A stretch of DNA of 64,000 nt from assembly GCA_019753405.1 (NCBI GenBank), contig JAIKLF010000001.1:376789-440788 (forward strand). The letters are read 5' to 3'. The notes below the pieces were generated by a model. That model was given only the letters and a program-made list of their open reading frames with translations. It searched no databases and was not told where the DNA came from. Made by a program: the position numbers and the translations under genes. Shown piece by piece: positions 47,239 to 55,893 of the stretch (position 1 is its first letter; every line of letters begins with the position of its first letter). Origin of the DNA: Murdochiella sp. Marseille-P8839 (lineage in GTDB: Bacteria > Bacillota > Clostridia > Tissierellales > Peptoniphilaceae).

Positions 47239-48324
47239 ATGCAGGTATTAATGAAGAACATCGGTAAAAAGTATGAAGGACGAGAAGAATTTACACTTCG
47301 TCACATCAATCTGGAAATTAAGAGCCGCGATTTCTGTGTCATTTTAGGACCGTCCGGATGCGGAAAAAGTACACTGCTGCGCATGATTGCCGGGTTAAAC
47401 TCCATAACCGAGGGAGAATTGATTTTCGGTGATCGTGTGGTCAATCAAGTACCTCCTAAGGATCGCGACATTGCCATGGTTTTCCAAAGTTATGCGCTTT
47501 ATCCGCACATGACGGTGTACGATAACATGGCGTTTTCGCTAAAAATGCGCAAAGAGCGAAAGGGGATCATTGATAAGCGCGTAAAAGATGCGGCAAAGCT
47601 TTTACAGATTGAGGATTACCTCTATTCACGTCCATCGGATATTTCCGGCGGTCAGCGTCAGCGCGTAGCCCTCGGACGCGCCATTGTCCGTAATCCTGGA
47701 ATTTTCTTGATGGATGAACCACTATCCAACTTAGATGCAAAGCTTCGTGAACATATGCGCATCGAGCTGGTGCGCATTCACCAACAGATGAAAACCACAA
47801 CCATCTACGTTACGCATGATCAGACGGAAGCGATGACGATGGCGACCAAGATCATTCTTCTGGATAAAGGGCAGATTCAACAGGACGGTTCTCCGGATGA
47901 GTTTTACAATACGCCGGCCAATACGTTCGTGGCGCAATTTATCGGTTCACCAACGATGAACCTTCTGGAAGGGAAAATGGTTAATGGCGTGTTCTGTACG
48001 GAAAATGATGAAGTACGCATTGAACCTTCCGCTGCAGATGCATCCCGTCTCAAAATGTACGAGGGAAAAAAGGTCATTGCCGGTATTCGTTCCGAGCGCT
48101 TCCTGAACAAAGAAACATCCGAAAAAAATCGCGTGGCCTTCCATGTGGACGTCATTGAAAACTTAGGCAAAGAACAGTCTCTGTTCGTTAAGCTGCCCAG
48201 TGGAAAAGACCTTGTGATGACTATGCCCGGTCATTACCATTTTGTGCAAGGGCAGGCGGAGGAGTTTGCCTTTGATAATGAAGCTATGCATTATTTTGAT
48301 GGCGAAACGAAGAAACGTATATGA
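47239..48324 (+). CDS. MsmK/MalK-type sugar ABC ATPase
   Basis: A 361-residue ATPase. The nucleotide-binding domain has Walker A GPSGCGKST, signature SGGQRQRVALGRAI, Walker B IFLMDEPLSNLDA and the H-loop TIYVTHDQTEA. A C-terminal OB-type regulatory domain (about 235-361) is typical of MalK/UgpC/MsmK. It starts four bases after the MalG-type gene and overlaps malQ's region by a few bases, so it powers this transporter. Confidence 0.94.
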   Translation: MQVLMKNIGKKYEGREEFTLRHINLEIKSRDFCVILGPSGCGKSTLLRMIAGLNSITEGELIFGDRVVNQVPPKDRDIAMVFQSYALYPHMTVYDNMAFSLKMRKERKGIIDKRVKDAAKLLQIEDYLYSRPSDISGGQRQRVALGRAIVRNPGIFLMDEPLSNLDAKLREHMRIELVRIHQQMKTTTIYVTHDQTEAMTMATKIILLDKGQIQQDGSPDEFYNTPANTFVAQFIGSPTMNLLEGKMVNGVFCTENDEVRIEPSAADASRLKMYEGKKVIAGIRSERFLNKETSEKNRVAFHVDVIENLGKEQSLFVKLPSGKDLVMTMPGHYHFVQGQAEEFAFDNEAMHYFDGETKKRI

Positions 48325-48344
48325 CAGGAAGAAGAGAGGAAAAA

Positions 48345-50054
48345 ATGGACTATACCAACGATTCAACGTTGTCCATGTCGCAGACGCCGCATAGCGGCGT
48401 CTCTTCTTTGACGGAGTGGGGAAGCGACAAGGAAGCCTATGCCCATTGGACAGCAAGTCGAAATGATAAGGAAGAGCATATCGCCGCCCATCCTGAACTA
48501 TCCGTGGTTTCCTTTCCGCGTGGAACGGGAATTATCCTGCCTATTTTTTCACTCCCCTCGAAATATGGTATCGGGACCTTCGGCGCTGAAGCGTATCGCT
48601 TTTGTGATTTTTTGCACGAGGCGGGAATGCGTTACTGGCAAATCCTTCCGCTTGGACCGACAAGCTACGGGGATTCTCCCTATCAAAGTTTTTCGACGGT
48701 AGCGGGAAATCCGTATTTTATTGACCTCGAATATCTTTGTGCCGACGGCTTGCTGGAGAGTGAGGAACTGGAAGCGATTCCCTTCGGTGAGGAGGAAGAA
48801 TACGTCAATTATTCGCTGCTCTACAATCAGCGTTATCGTCTTCTTCGCCGAGCCTTCGAGCGTGCTGTCGGGAAACAGCCTCTTGCCACCGATGAAACAA
48901 CGACAATATTCGGGTATTCTTTTCTTGAAGGAGATCGGGGAACGTGCGAAACCCTTGCGCATTTTCGCGCAGAAAATGCGGATTGGATTGAAGAATACGC
49001 TCTGTTTCAGGCGTTAAAAGCGGAGCACTTTGATGTGCAATGGACGGAGTGGGCTCCGGAATATCGTGATCGGGATACCGCTGCGCTTGCTGCTTTTCGC
49101 GCAGAGCATGAGGAAGATTTGCTGTTTCAGATATTTTTACAGTATCATTTTTTCCGGCAGTGGCGCGCCCTTAAGGACTATGCTCATGAAAAGGGATTGC
49201 TTTTTATCGGCGATATGCCGATCTATATCGCTCATGATTCCGCCGATGTCTGGGCAAAACGTGACGAATTCTATCTGGACGAATCCGGAAACCCGACGAT
49301 GGTGGCCGGTGCGCCACCGGATGCCTTTACGGCGGACGGACAGCGCTGGGGAAATCCCTTGTATCGTTGGAATGTGATAGCGGAGCGCAACTATGCCTTC
49401 TGGGTGCGGCGCTTCCGTGCCAATCTCAACCTGTATGATGTTCTCCGTCTGGATCATTTTATCGGCTTTGCGCATTATTGGACTGTCCCGGCGGAGGATG
49501 AGACAGCCCGATATGGCCATTGGGAACCGGGGCCGGGCCTTTCGCTTTTCCTTACGTTACAGCGTGAACTGGGGCCTTTGCCCATTTTAGTGGAGGATTT
49601 GGGCGTGCTTTCTCCCGAAGTCATCACATTAAGAGAAAAGACAGGCTTTCCCGGTATGAAGCCTTTGCAATTCGCTTTTGGAGGAGGAAGCGATTCGGAT
49701 TATTTACCGCATCGCTTTGATCGTCACACCAGTATTTATTCGGGTACACATGATACAGAACCGCTTAGAACTTGGTGGGAGCATTTGGATCCGCATATTC
49801 GATGTTTGGTGGGAGACTATTTTGCTCTTCATGACTCGGAAGGTGTGCGTTGGGGGCTACTTCGCGGGGCCATTTCAACCGTAGCGGATTTGTGCGTTTT
49901 GCAAATGCAGGATATTCTGTGGACGGATGAACGCACGCGCACGAATCTTCCCGGAACGCTTGGCGGAAACTGGAAGTGGCGTCTTTTGCGCGACTATGCC
50001 GATCCGGAAATAACGAAGAGACTGCGCGCACTCAATGTGCTTTATGGTCGCTAA
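48345..50054 (+). CDS. malQ: 4-alpha-glucanotransferase (amylomaltase)
   Basis: A 569-residue GH77 enzyme that transfers alpha-1,4-glucans and releases glucose from maltodextrins. After an N-terminal extension of about 55 residues, the GH77 fold begins at RGTGIILPIFSLPSKYGIG. Catalytic motifs include RLDHFIGFAHYW (nucleophile Asp), LPILVEDLGVLSPEV (Glu) and YSGTHDTEPLRTWW (Asp). ATG 48345 with GAAGAGAGGA is preferred to ATG 48321, which overlaps the ATPase stop. It ends the maltose operon. Confidence 0.95.
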   Translation: MDYTNDSTLSMSQTPHSGVSSLTEWGSDKEAYAHWTASRNDKEEHIAAHPELSVVSFPRGTGIILPIFSLPSKYGIGTFGAEAYRFCDFLHEAGMRYWQILPLGPTSYGDSPYQSFSTVAGNPYFIDLEYLCADGLLESEELEAIPFGEEEEYVNYSLLYNQRYRLLRRAFERAVGKQPLATDETTTIFGYSFLEGDRGTCETLAHFRAENADWIEEYALFQALKAEHFDVQWTEWAPEYRDRDTAALAAFRAEHEEDLLFQIFLQYHFFRQWRALKDYAHEKGLLFIGDMPIYIAHDSADVWAKRDEFYLDESGNPTMVAGAPPDAFTADGQRWGNPLYRWNVIAERNYAFWVRRFRANLNLYDVLRLDHFIGFAHYWTVPAEDETARYGHWEPGPGLSLFLTLQRELGPLPILVEDLGVLSPEVITLREKTGFPGMKPLQFAFGGGSDSDYLPHRFDRHTSIYSGTHDTEPLRTWWEHLDPHIRCLVGDYFALHDSEGVRWGLLRGAISTVADLCVLQMQDILWTDERTRTNLPGTLGGNWKWRLLRDYADPEITKRLRALNVLYGR

Positions 50055-50096
50055 AGAGGAATCGGCAACGAATAGGAGAAGAGGGAAGGAGAAGCG

Positions 50097-50960
50097 ATGA
50101 AAGAAAAAATCGGCATTATCGATGTGGGTGGAGGAATGCGCGATATTTATGGTGCCGGCATCTTTGATTATTGCTTACAGGAAGGGATTACGTTTGATCT
50201 GGGGATCGGCGTTTCTGCCGGAAGCGCTAATTTGGCCTCCTTTCTCGCTCAACAGCCAAAACGCAATCTGCGTTTTTATGCGGACTATTCGTTCCGAAAA
50301 GAATATATGAGTATTTGGCAATTTCTTCGTCATCGTAATGCGGTGGATTTGGATTATGTCTATGGGACACTGAGCAACAGTAACGGAGAAGATCCGCTGG
50401 ATTATAAAACGATGAAAAAAAACCCCATGGATCTGATCGTTGTAGCGACCGAAGCGGAGACGGGGCGTCCGCGTTATTTTGACAAAAACGACATCCATCA
50501 GGATCATTATGGTGTCTTTAAAGCCTCTTCGGCGCTTCCGTATTTTTGTCGTCCTGTGACGCTCGACGGCACAGCCTATTATGATGGCGCCCTTGCGGAT
50601 TGTATTCCTCTGAAAAAAGCCTTTGCGGAAGGCTGCGATCGCGTGATTCTGATCCTGACCAAACCCGAAGATACGGTGCGAAAGGCGGATCGGGACCGAC
50701 GCATTGCCCGCCATATTGAACAGGAATTTCCTAAAGCGGCAGAAGCGTTTAAAGCTCGTGCCGAACAGTACAATAAGGGAGTGGAACGAGCCAAAGCATA
50801 TCGGCAACAGGGAAAGGTACTGATTTTAGCGCCAAAAGATACGTTCGGGGTGGATACGTTGCGCCGTGATAAGAATGCACTGCTGAAATTATACGAAGCG
50901 GGATATCATGACGGCGAGAAAATTTCCGCTTTTCTGCATCTTCGGGAGCAAAAGAAATGA
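50097..50960 (+). CDS. Patatin-like phospholipase family protein
   Basis: A 287-residue patatin-type acyl hydrolase. The oxyanion motif is GGGMRDIYGAGI, the nucleophile elbow is GIGVSAGSANLASF, and the dyad aspartate is in YYDGALADCIPL. The C-terminal region is basic and helical. It belongs to the bacterial YjjU-like group, acting on lipids in the cytoplasm or at the membrane. It overlaps the next gene by four bases, so the two form one transcript. Confidence 0.9.
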   Translation: MKEKIGIIDVGGGMRDIYGAGIFDYCLQEGITFDLGIGVSAGSANLASFLAQQPKRNLRFYADYSFRKEYMSIWQFLRHRNAVDLDYVYGTLSNSNGEDPLDYKTMKKNPMDLIVVATEAETGRPRYFDKNDIHQDHYGVFKASSALPYFCRPVTLDGTAYYDGALADCIPLKKAFAEGCDRVILILTKPEDTVRKADRDRRIARHIEQEFPKAAEAFKARAEQYNKGVERAKAYRQQGKVLILAPKDTFGVDTLRRDKNALLKLYEAGYHDGEKISAFLHLREQKK

Positions 50961-51760
50961 AAAAAATGATTACGTATCAGCGCATGGATCCCGCCGGAAA
51001 CATTACGGCGTTTGTATTTACCCCGACTCCAGAGTACGAGCGTGTAGTGATCGGGCGAGCCCTGATGGACCAGGTTGATCAAAGTGTGGAACAGGTTGGT
51101 TTTATCACCATGAATGACCGGGGAGAACCGCTGCGCCTTGATATGATGGGCGGGGAATTTTGCGGCAATGCTTCCAGGGCGCTCGGCTTATTGCAGGCGA
51201 TTGCTAAAAACCGAGAAGGAAAAGTAATCGAGAAAGTGCACGTGAGCGGTGTTTCCCATCCGCTTACCGTGCACGTGGATACGAGAAGTTCTTATGCCAA
51301 AATTGCGCTGCCGAAGCCGGACGCATTGTTTTCTGTTCTTCTTGAGGGAAGATCGTATACGGCGGTGCAGCTTCCGGGAATTCTTCATGTTCTCGTTCCG
51401 GATCGTGAAGAGGACGAAGCCTTTGTGCATCGCGCGCTTTGCTCCCTCGAAGAGCAATATCCTGCGGAGGCCTATGGTCTTCTCTTTTTGCAGGAAAGCA
51501 GGAAAAGCATGATTCCCTACGTTTATGTCACCGAAGCGAAAACGCTGTATCGGGAAGGTTCCTGCGGTTCAGGAAGCTATGCTGTAGGGGTAGCCAGAAA
51601 AGACGCATGGCATCTGCGTGAAAAACCGGTGCTCTTGCAACAACCGCGCGGCGTAATTGAATTGTCACTGGAGAAGGTTGGCGCAGAGGAAGAAGTGATG
51701 ATTGGCGGAAAAGTAGGAATGGAAGCGCCAAGAAGGGTAGAGATCGATTTGCCTTTGTGA
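50957..51760 (+). CDS. DapF/CntK-type cofactor-independent amino-acid racemase
   Basis: A 267-residue protein of the diaminopimelate epimerase fold. Both catalytic cysteines are present: C69 in GGEFCGNASRA and C203 in EGSCGSGSYA. Details such as YQRMDPAGNITAFV, EQVGFI, GGEFCGNAS and LLQQPRGVIEL align better, from memory, with the staphylopine histidine racemase CntK than with DapF, which usually has a NGLPFCGNG-like N-terminal motif. No cntL/cntM genes are adjacent. Substrate is unknown; it is co-translated with the patatin-like gene. Confidence 0.82.
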   Translation: MKKMITYQRMDPAGNITAFVFTPTPEYERVVIGRALMDQVDQSVEQVGFITMNDRGEPLRLDMMGGEFCGNASRALGLLQAIAKNREGKVIEKVHVSGVSHPLTVHVDTRSSYAKIALPKPDALFSVLLEGRSYTAVQLPGILHVLVPDREEDEAFVHRALCSLEEQYPAEAYGLLFLQESRKSMIPYVYVTEAKTLYREGSCGSGSYAVGVARKDAWHLREKPVLLQQPRGVIELSLEKVGAEEEVMIGGKVGMEAPRRVEIDLPL

Positions 51761-51785
51761 TAACAAAAAAAATATGCTTCGGTTC

Positions 51786-51814
51786 TTGCATTCCTATTGG
51801 AACGTTGCTATAAT
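51786..51814 (+). promoter_or_regulatory. Promoter of the tRNA operon
   Basis: TTGCAT (51786-51791), a 17-base spacer and TATAAT (51809-51814) with the extended TG motif lie 83 bases before the first tRNA. Confidence 0.8.
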
Positions 51815-51896
51815 GTACAAGTCGCTACCGAAATCGATCGACCATCGGTCGAAGGGAGCGTAAAAAATAAGTAGCGGCGATGATTTTCATCGCTAT

Positions 51897-51969
51897 GCCT
51901 TGTTAGCTCAGCTGGTAGAGCGCGCGGCTGTTAACCGCGTTGTCGTAGGTTCGAGTCCTACACAAGGCG
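51897..51969 (+). tRNA. tRNA-Asn(GTT)
   Basis: Acceptor stem gccttgt/acaaggc, anticodon loop ctGTTaa and T-loop ttcgagt are all present in 73 bases. First gene of a nine-tRNA cluster. Confidence 0.96.
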
Positions 51970-51974
51970 TTTGT

Positions 51975-52060
51975 GCCGGGGTGGCGGAATTGGCAGACGC
52001 AAGGGACTTAAAATCCCTCGATCCTTACCGATCGTACCGGTTCGATTCCGGTCCTCGGCA
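51975..52060 (+). tRNA. tRNA-Leu(TAA)
   Basis: An 86-base class II tRNA with a long variable arm, acceptor gccgggg/cctcggc and anticodon loop ctTAAaa. Confidence 0.96.
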
Positions 52061-52087
52061 TTATCCGGAAGCAACTTTCGGCAATAC

Positions 52088-52161
52088 GGCGGAGTAGCTC
52101 AGCTGGCTAGAGCACTCGGTTCATACCCGGGGTGTCATGGGTTCAAATCCCTTCTCCGCTA
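52088..52161 (+). tRNA. tRNA-Met(CAT)
   Basis: Acceptor ggcggag/ctccgct and anticodon loop ttCATac. It lacks the G-C run of an initiator stem, so it is elongator Met, or possibly a lysidine-modified Ile tRNA. Confidence 0.9.
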
Positions 52162-52167
52162 CTTTAA

Positions 52168-52239
52168 GGCCCTATGGTCAAGCGGTTAAGACATCGCCCT
52201 CTCACGGCGGTATCCCCGGTTCGAATCCGGGTAGGGTCA
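52168..52239 (+). tRNA. tRNA-Glu(CTC)
   Basis: Acceptor ggcccta/tagggtc and anticodon loop ctCTCac in 72 bases. Confidence 0.93.
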
Positions 52240-52259
52240 GTTACCGGTTAGTGTGGTGA

Positions 52260-52333
52260 GGCCCGGTAGTTCAGATGGTTAGAATGCCAGCCTGTCACGC
52301 TGGAGGTCGTGGGTTCGAAGCCCATCCGGGTCG
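52260..52333 (+). tRNA. tRNA-Asp(GTC)
   Basis: Acceptor ggcccgg/ccgggtc and anticodon loop ctGTCac in 74 bases. Confidence 0.96.
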
Positions 52334-52343
52334 TTTTTAATAG

Positions 52344-52425
52344 GGGCGAGTACCCAAGTGGCTAAAGGGGACGGACTGTAAATCCGTTAGCTATGCTTTC
52401 AGTGGTTCGAATCCGCTCTCGCCCA
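52344..52425 (+). tRNA. tRNA-Tyr(GTA)
   Basis: An 82-base class II tRNA with acceptor gggcgag/ctcgccc, anticodon loop ctGTAaa and a long variable arm. Confidence 0.96.
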
Positions 52426-52451
52426 TTTTTATCCGCCTTGATCGTTTTCGG

Positions 52452-52481
52452 TTGACGGGTAAGCCCGAAATATGGTAATAT
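52452..52481 (+). promoter_or_regulatory. Second promoter in the tRNA cluster
   Basis: TTGACG (52452-52457), an 18-base spacer and TAATAT (52476-52481) lie in the larger gap before the first Gly tRNA. Confidence 0.55.
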
Positions 52482-52518
52482 CTTCGGGTACACAAGTAAC
52501 GCTTTTTCAAAGCAATGT

Positions 52519-52590
52519 GCGGCAGTGGCTCAGGGGTAGAGCATCGCCTTGCCAAGGCGAGGGTCGCGAGTTCGAATCTCGTCTGCCGCT
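52519..52590 (+). tRNA. tRNA-Gly(GCC)
   Basis: Acceptor gcggcag/ctgccgc and anticodon loop ttGCCaa in 72 bases. Confidence 0.96.
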
Positions 52591-52596
52591 TTTCTT

Positions 52597-52667
52597 GCGG
52601 GTGTAGCTCAGTGGTAGAGCTCCAGCCTTCCAAGCTGGCTACGAGGGTTCGATTCCCTTCACCCGCT
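52597..52667 (+). tRNA. tRNA-Gly(TCC)
   Basis: Acceptor gcgggtg/cacccgc and anticodon loop ctTCCaa in 71 bases. Confidence 0.96.
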
Positions 52668-52679
52668 CTTCGACGATAT

Positions 52680-52753
52680 GTGCCATTAGCTCAGCTGGAT
52701 AGAGCGTCTGGCTACGGACCAGAAGGCCTGGGGTTCGAATCCTCAATGGCACG
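52680..52753 (+). tRNA. tRNA-Arg(ACG)
   Basis: Acceptor gtgccat/atggcac and anticodon loop ctACGga in 74 bases. Last tRNA of the cluster. Confidence 0.96.
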
Positions 52754-52758
52754 TGCGC

Positions 52759-52788
52759 GCCGCTTGAAGCAATTCAAGCGGCTCTTTT
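52759..52788 (+). terminator. Terminator of the tRNA operon
   Basis: A 10-bp stem (gccgcttgaa / ttcaagcggc) with a GCAA loop is followed by TCTTTT. Confidence 0.9.
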
Positions 52789-52873
52789 AATTAGAAATCG
52801 CAATTTTGCGAAGAAAAATCGAAAGATTTTAATATTATATTGAAATGAATTAAAAGTTTGCAAAGGGAAACCG

Positions 52874-52882
52874 TGCTATGAT
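52874..52882 (+). promoter_or_regulatory. Extended -10 promoter of the nitrogenase-like operon
   Basis: TGcTATGAT at 52874-52882 is an extended -10 element, 70 bases before the first gene. No good -35 is seen at the right distance, which suits a regulated promoter. Confidence 0.55.
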
Positions 52883-52895
52883 GATTCTTGTATCA

Positions 52896-52927
52896 GTTAG
52901 CACAATTACAAGTTAGCTAACGCTAAC
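52896..52927 (+). promoter_or_regulatory. DtxR/IdeR-like operator repeats
   Basis: GTTAGC (52896-52901), the palindrome GTTAGCTAAC (52912-52921) and GCTAAC (52922-52927) lie just downstream of the -10. The core resembles the DtxR-family iron box TTAGGTTAGCCTAACCTAA. The cluster is flanked by the inverted repeat cacaatt/aattgtg (52901-52907, 52933-52939). Binding here would block transcription when metal is plentiful. The regulator's identity is inferred. Confidence 0.55.
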
Positions 52928-52951
52928 ATAAAAATTGTGACGGGAGGTCTT

Positions 52952-53770
52952 ATGAAACGAATTGCTATTTACGGAAAAGGAGGGATTGGGAAATCAACCA
53001 CATCGTCAAATCTCAGTGCAGCTCTCAACGCGATGGGACTTTGCGTCATGCAAATCGGCTGTGACCCGAAGGCTGATTCCACGAAGAACCTAATGGAGGG
53101 CAGGCAGATTCCCACGGTTTTAGACCAGATTTTGAACAAGGGAAAGGACTTGCGTCTAGAAGATGTGGTCTTTCCCAGCAAGACCGGGGTTCTGTGTGTG
53201 GAGGCCGGAGGCCCTGCCCCGGGTGTCGGTTGTGCAGGAAGAGGGATTATTTCCGCCTTTGAGAAGCTGGAAGAATTGAAAGCCTTTGAGGCCTACAAGC
53301 CGGACATTGTCATCTATGACGTATTGGGGGATGTCGTCTGCGGTGGATTTGCTATGCCGATCCGCGGTGGATACGCTCGCGAGGTTTACGTCGTCTCATC
53401 CGGTGAAATGATGAGCCTATATGCGGCACACAATATCGCCCGGGCGGTCAACAACTTCAAAAAAAGGGGTTATGCCCGTCTAAAGGGCCTTATCCTCAAT
53501 TCAAAAAATATAGAAAATGAATTGGACCTGGTGCAAGCGGCTCTGCCGGAGATCGGGACAGAAATTACCCAGGTAATCCCAAGGTCTCCCGAGATTCAAG
53601 AGGCGGAGGCAAAGGGAATGACGGTATTTGAAGCCTTCGCACCGGGGCAATCGACGATGCGGAAAGTCTACGCAGAGTTGGCAGAAAAAATTATGCAATC
53701 CGAAGACAAGTCACAAGATCGCGAAGAAGCATCGGAAGAGAAAAATATGATAATAGGAGGGTTAATATGA
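52952..53770 (+). CDS. NifH/BchL-like Fe protein (ATP-dependent reductase)
   Basis: A 272-residue P-loop ATPase of the nitrogenase Fe-protein family. It shows Walker [19 protein letters not shown], and both cysteines that bind the inter-subunit [4Fe-4S] cluster: C94 in [14 protein letters not shown] and C130 in [16 protein letters not shown]. The switch regions are intact, so it should deliver electrons on ATP hydrolysis. ATG 52952 follows CGGGAGGT. No nifB, nifE/N or true nifDK lie near, so it is not a nitrogen-fixation gene. The cognate component-1-like subunits are at 56733-59265. It overlaps the next gene by four bases. Confidence 0.93.
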   Translation: MKRIAIYGKGGIGKSTTSSNLSAALNAMGLCVMQIGCDPKADSTKNLMEGRQIPTVLDQILNKGKDLRLEDVVFPSKTGVLCVEAGGPAPGVGCAGRGIISAFEKLEELKAFEAYKPDIVIYDVLGDVVCGGFAMPIRGGYAREVYVVSSGEMMSLYAAHNIARAVNNFKKRGYARLKGLILNSKNIENELDLVQAALPEIGTEITQVIPRSPEIQEAEAKGMTVFEAFAPGQSTMRKVYAELAEKIMQSEDKSQDREEASEEKNMIIGGLI

Positions 53771-54870
53771 AGTTCTTACGTTCTATGTTTTTATCATTGG
53801 CCTTGGTCTTGCTTTTAGCAGGCTGCGGACAGTCACAGTCACAGCCGGAAGCGGAAAAGAAAAAAGCCTCGGAGCCGGTGAGTCAGGTGCAGGAAAGCAG
53901 CCAGGAAGAAAGCTCTGAAAAGAAAGTGGAGATTGACGTCAAAAATCCGGTCATTCGGAACAACATGGACAAGTCCGGAAAGTTTCGCATCGAATATCCG
54001 GAGGGGGTGAGGGACAAGCACGGAGAGGCTCTGACGCTTGACAAATACCCGGAAAAAATTGTCGACCTCTCCACATCCACCCTTTACCTCATGTCGAAAT
54101 TAGAGGTCCCCTTGACGGCTGTCTCCCGGACTGTGGCGACCACCAAGGCAGCAGAGTATTACAAGGATGTGCAAAAGATTGAATCTGGTATGCGGGGAGT
54201 GGACACGGAGGCGGTTATCGCTCTGGAGCCAGACCTGGTCATTATGAGCGGAGGAATGAAAGAGAAGTTCGGCAGTCAACTGGAGAAGTTAGGGATTCCT
54301 GTTTACTACACTTCCGAAGGCCCCATGATCGGACTGGTCGAGAACCAGGCAGAGACGGAGGCACTGGCAGAAGCTTTTGGCGGCAGCCAGGCAAGGGAAG
54401 ATGTTTCCACAATTTACGATGAAGTAAAGAAGGCGTGTGAAGAATACGCAAAGAACCACTCGGCGAAGAAGACTATGATCCTCTTCGGACCGGGGTCCGA
54501 CAGCACCATGATTTCTACCTCTAAAAGCTTTTTCGGGCAAATTCTCAAAATGTTGGGCTTTGAGAATGTCGGAGACTCCTTGGACCAGAAAGGGTCGGGC
54601 ATCATCCCTTCCAGTCTTGAGATGTTAGTCAAGGCAAATCCTGAATTGCTTTTCCTGATTGCACCGCCCACGGGTTACGACCCGCAAAGCTTGATCGATG
54701 CCTACGAAAAGGCAAAAAAGGCGGACCCCGAAGTCTGGGAAGAGATTGACGCCGTCAAAAACAACCAGGTGATCGCCCTGCCCGGAAACTACACGACTAG
54801 CCGGGGTCTAGAAATTACACAGGACCTTCTGACTCTCATTGACAAGCTGTCGGCGGAAGTTGGGAAATAA
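53767..54870 (+). CDS. FecB/BtuF-type iron-complex substrate-binding lipoprotein
   Basis: A 367-residue lipoprotein with signal peptide and lipobox ([11 protein letters not shown], Cys about 19), a charged linker, and a class III periplasmic-binding fold with the long central helix typical of siderophore, heme and cobalamin binders. Motifs include [36 protein letters not shown] and [18 protein letters not shown]. It captures a metal chelate or tetrapyrrole-like ligand outside the cell for the permease encoded next. The start overlaps the Fe-protein stop (ATGA) behind GGAGGGTTAAT. Confidence 0.9.
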   Translation: MKFLRSMFLSLALVLLLAGCGQSQSQPEAEKKKASEPVSQVQESSQEESSEKKVEIDVKNPVIRNNMDKSGKFRIEYPEGVRDKHGEALTLDKYPEKIVDLSTSTLYLMSKLEVPLTAVSRTVATTKAAEYYKDVQKIESGMRGVDTEAVIALEPDLVIMSGGMKEKFGSQLEKLGIPVYYTSEGPMIGLVENQAETEALAEAFGGSQAREDVSTIYDEVKKACEEYAKNHSAKKTMILFGPGSDSTMISTSKSFFGQILKMLGFENVGDSLDQKGSGIIPSSLEMLVKANPELLFLIAPPTGYDPQSLIDAYEKAKKADPEVWEEIDAVKNNQVIALPGNYTTSRGLEITQDLLTLIDKLSAEVGK

Positions 54871-55886
54871 TGGGAAAGAGAAAAGAGATCAGTCGCCTCG
54901 GGGCCTGGGCCTTTGGAGCCCTGCTCCTTATGATCCTCGTCTTTCTCTCTTTACTTTCCCTGCGGATTGGCTCAGCAGGTTACAGCCTGCAGGAGATTGT
55001 CGATGCCCTGTTTGGAAACGGGTCTCAGACAGTTCGCAATATTCTCATCCACCTTCGCTTGCCTCGGGTCATTGTGGCAATTATCGTGGGGGCCTGCCTG
55101 GCTACGGCGGGCGCCTTACTCCAGGCAGTGATGAGAAACCCCTTGGCAGACCCCGGAATTATCGGGGTCTCTGCAGGGGCGGGAACGGCAGCAACGGCAA
55201 TTATGCTGCTTTTCCCCAATTTGACGACCAGCGTGCCGATTTTTGCCTTTGCCGGGTCCCTGCTCTCCTGTGTTCTGATTTATTTGATGGCCTATGATGG
55301 GACGATGAATCCGGTGCGGATTGTCTTGGCGGGAGTCGCTATCAACACGGTACTCGGGGGATTTAACGCTCTCCTGCAGATGCTCTACAGCGACAGCTTG
55401 TCCGGCGTGCTCTCTTTTTTGAACGGGTCCATTGCGGCGTCAACCTGGTCCAAGGTCCGCTTGATTTTATTTTACGGCCTGCCCTGCTTGTGCCTAAGTT
55501 TTCTCACGATTCGAGGCGCCAACGCCCTCCAGTTGGGAGATGAAATGGCAACAAACTTGGGCTTTCCGGTGACGATCACCAGGATTCTCATTTCCGCCCT
55601 AGCTGCCTTTCTATCAGCGGCGACGGTCGCCGTAGTAGGTCTCATCGGCTTTGTCGGCCTTGTCGTCCCGCATATTAGCCGGATTATTGTAGGGTCTGAC
55701 TACCGCCGGCTGTTACCCATCGGCATGATTATGGGAGCGGTGACGGCCCTGGCAGCAGATACCATAGGCCGGGTGGCAATTCAGGGTATGGAACTGCCCT
55801 TGGGGATTGTCATGTCTGTGGCCGGGGGGCCTTTTTTCCTCTATCTCTTAAAGAGCAGGGGAAAAGTGCTATCCGGAAGAAAGTGA
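54870..55886 (+). CDS. FecCD/BtuC-type ABC permease
   Basis: A 338-residue permease with about ten helices and FecCD family motifs (RLPRVIVAIIVGACLATAGA, MRNPLADPGIIGVSAGAGTA, VGLIGFVGLVVPHISRIIVG, each 20 residues). It forms the homodimeric channel for iron-siderophore, heme or corrinoid uptake. The ATG overlaps the binding-protein stop by one base. Confidence 0.94.
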   Translation: MGKRKEISRLGAWAFGALLLMILVFLSLLSLRIGSAGYSLQEIVDALFGNGSQTVRNILIHLRLPRVIVAIIVGACLATAGALLQAVMRNPLADPGIIGVSAGAGTAATAIMLLFPNLTTSVPIFAFAGSLLSCVLIYLMAYDGTMNPVRIVLAGVAINTVLGGFNALLQMLYSDSLSGVLSFLNGSIAASTWSKVRLILFYGLPCLCLSFLTIRGANALQLGDEMATNLGFPVTITRILISALAAFLSAATVAVVGLIGFVGLVVPHISRIIVGSDYRRLLPIGMIMGAVTALAADTIGRVAIQGMELPLGIVMSVAGGPFFLYLLKSRGKVLSGRK

Positions 55887-55893
55887 GGGGGAG

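Noticed and set aside
51900-52790. Several overlapping ORFs across the tRNA cluster on both strands
   Set aside because: They read through nine well-formed tRNA genes and encode no recognisable protein; they are chance open frames in GC-rich tRNA sequence.
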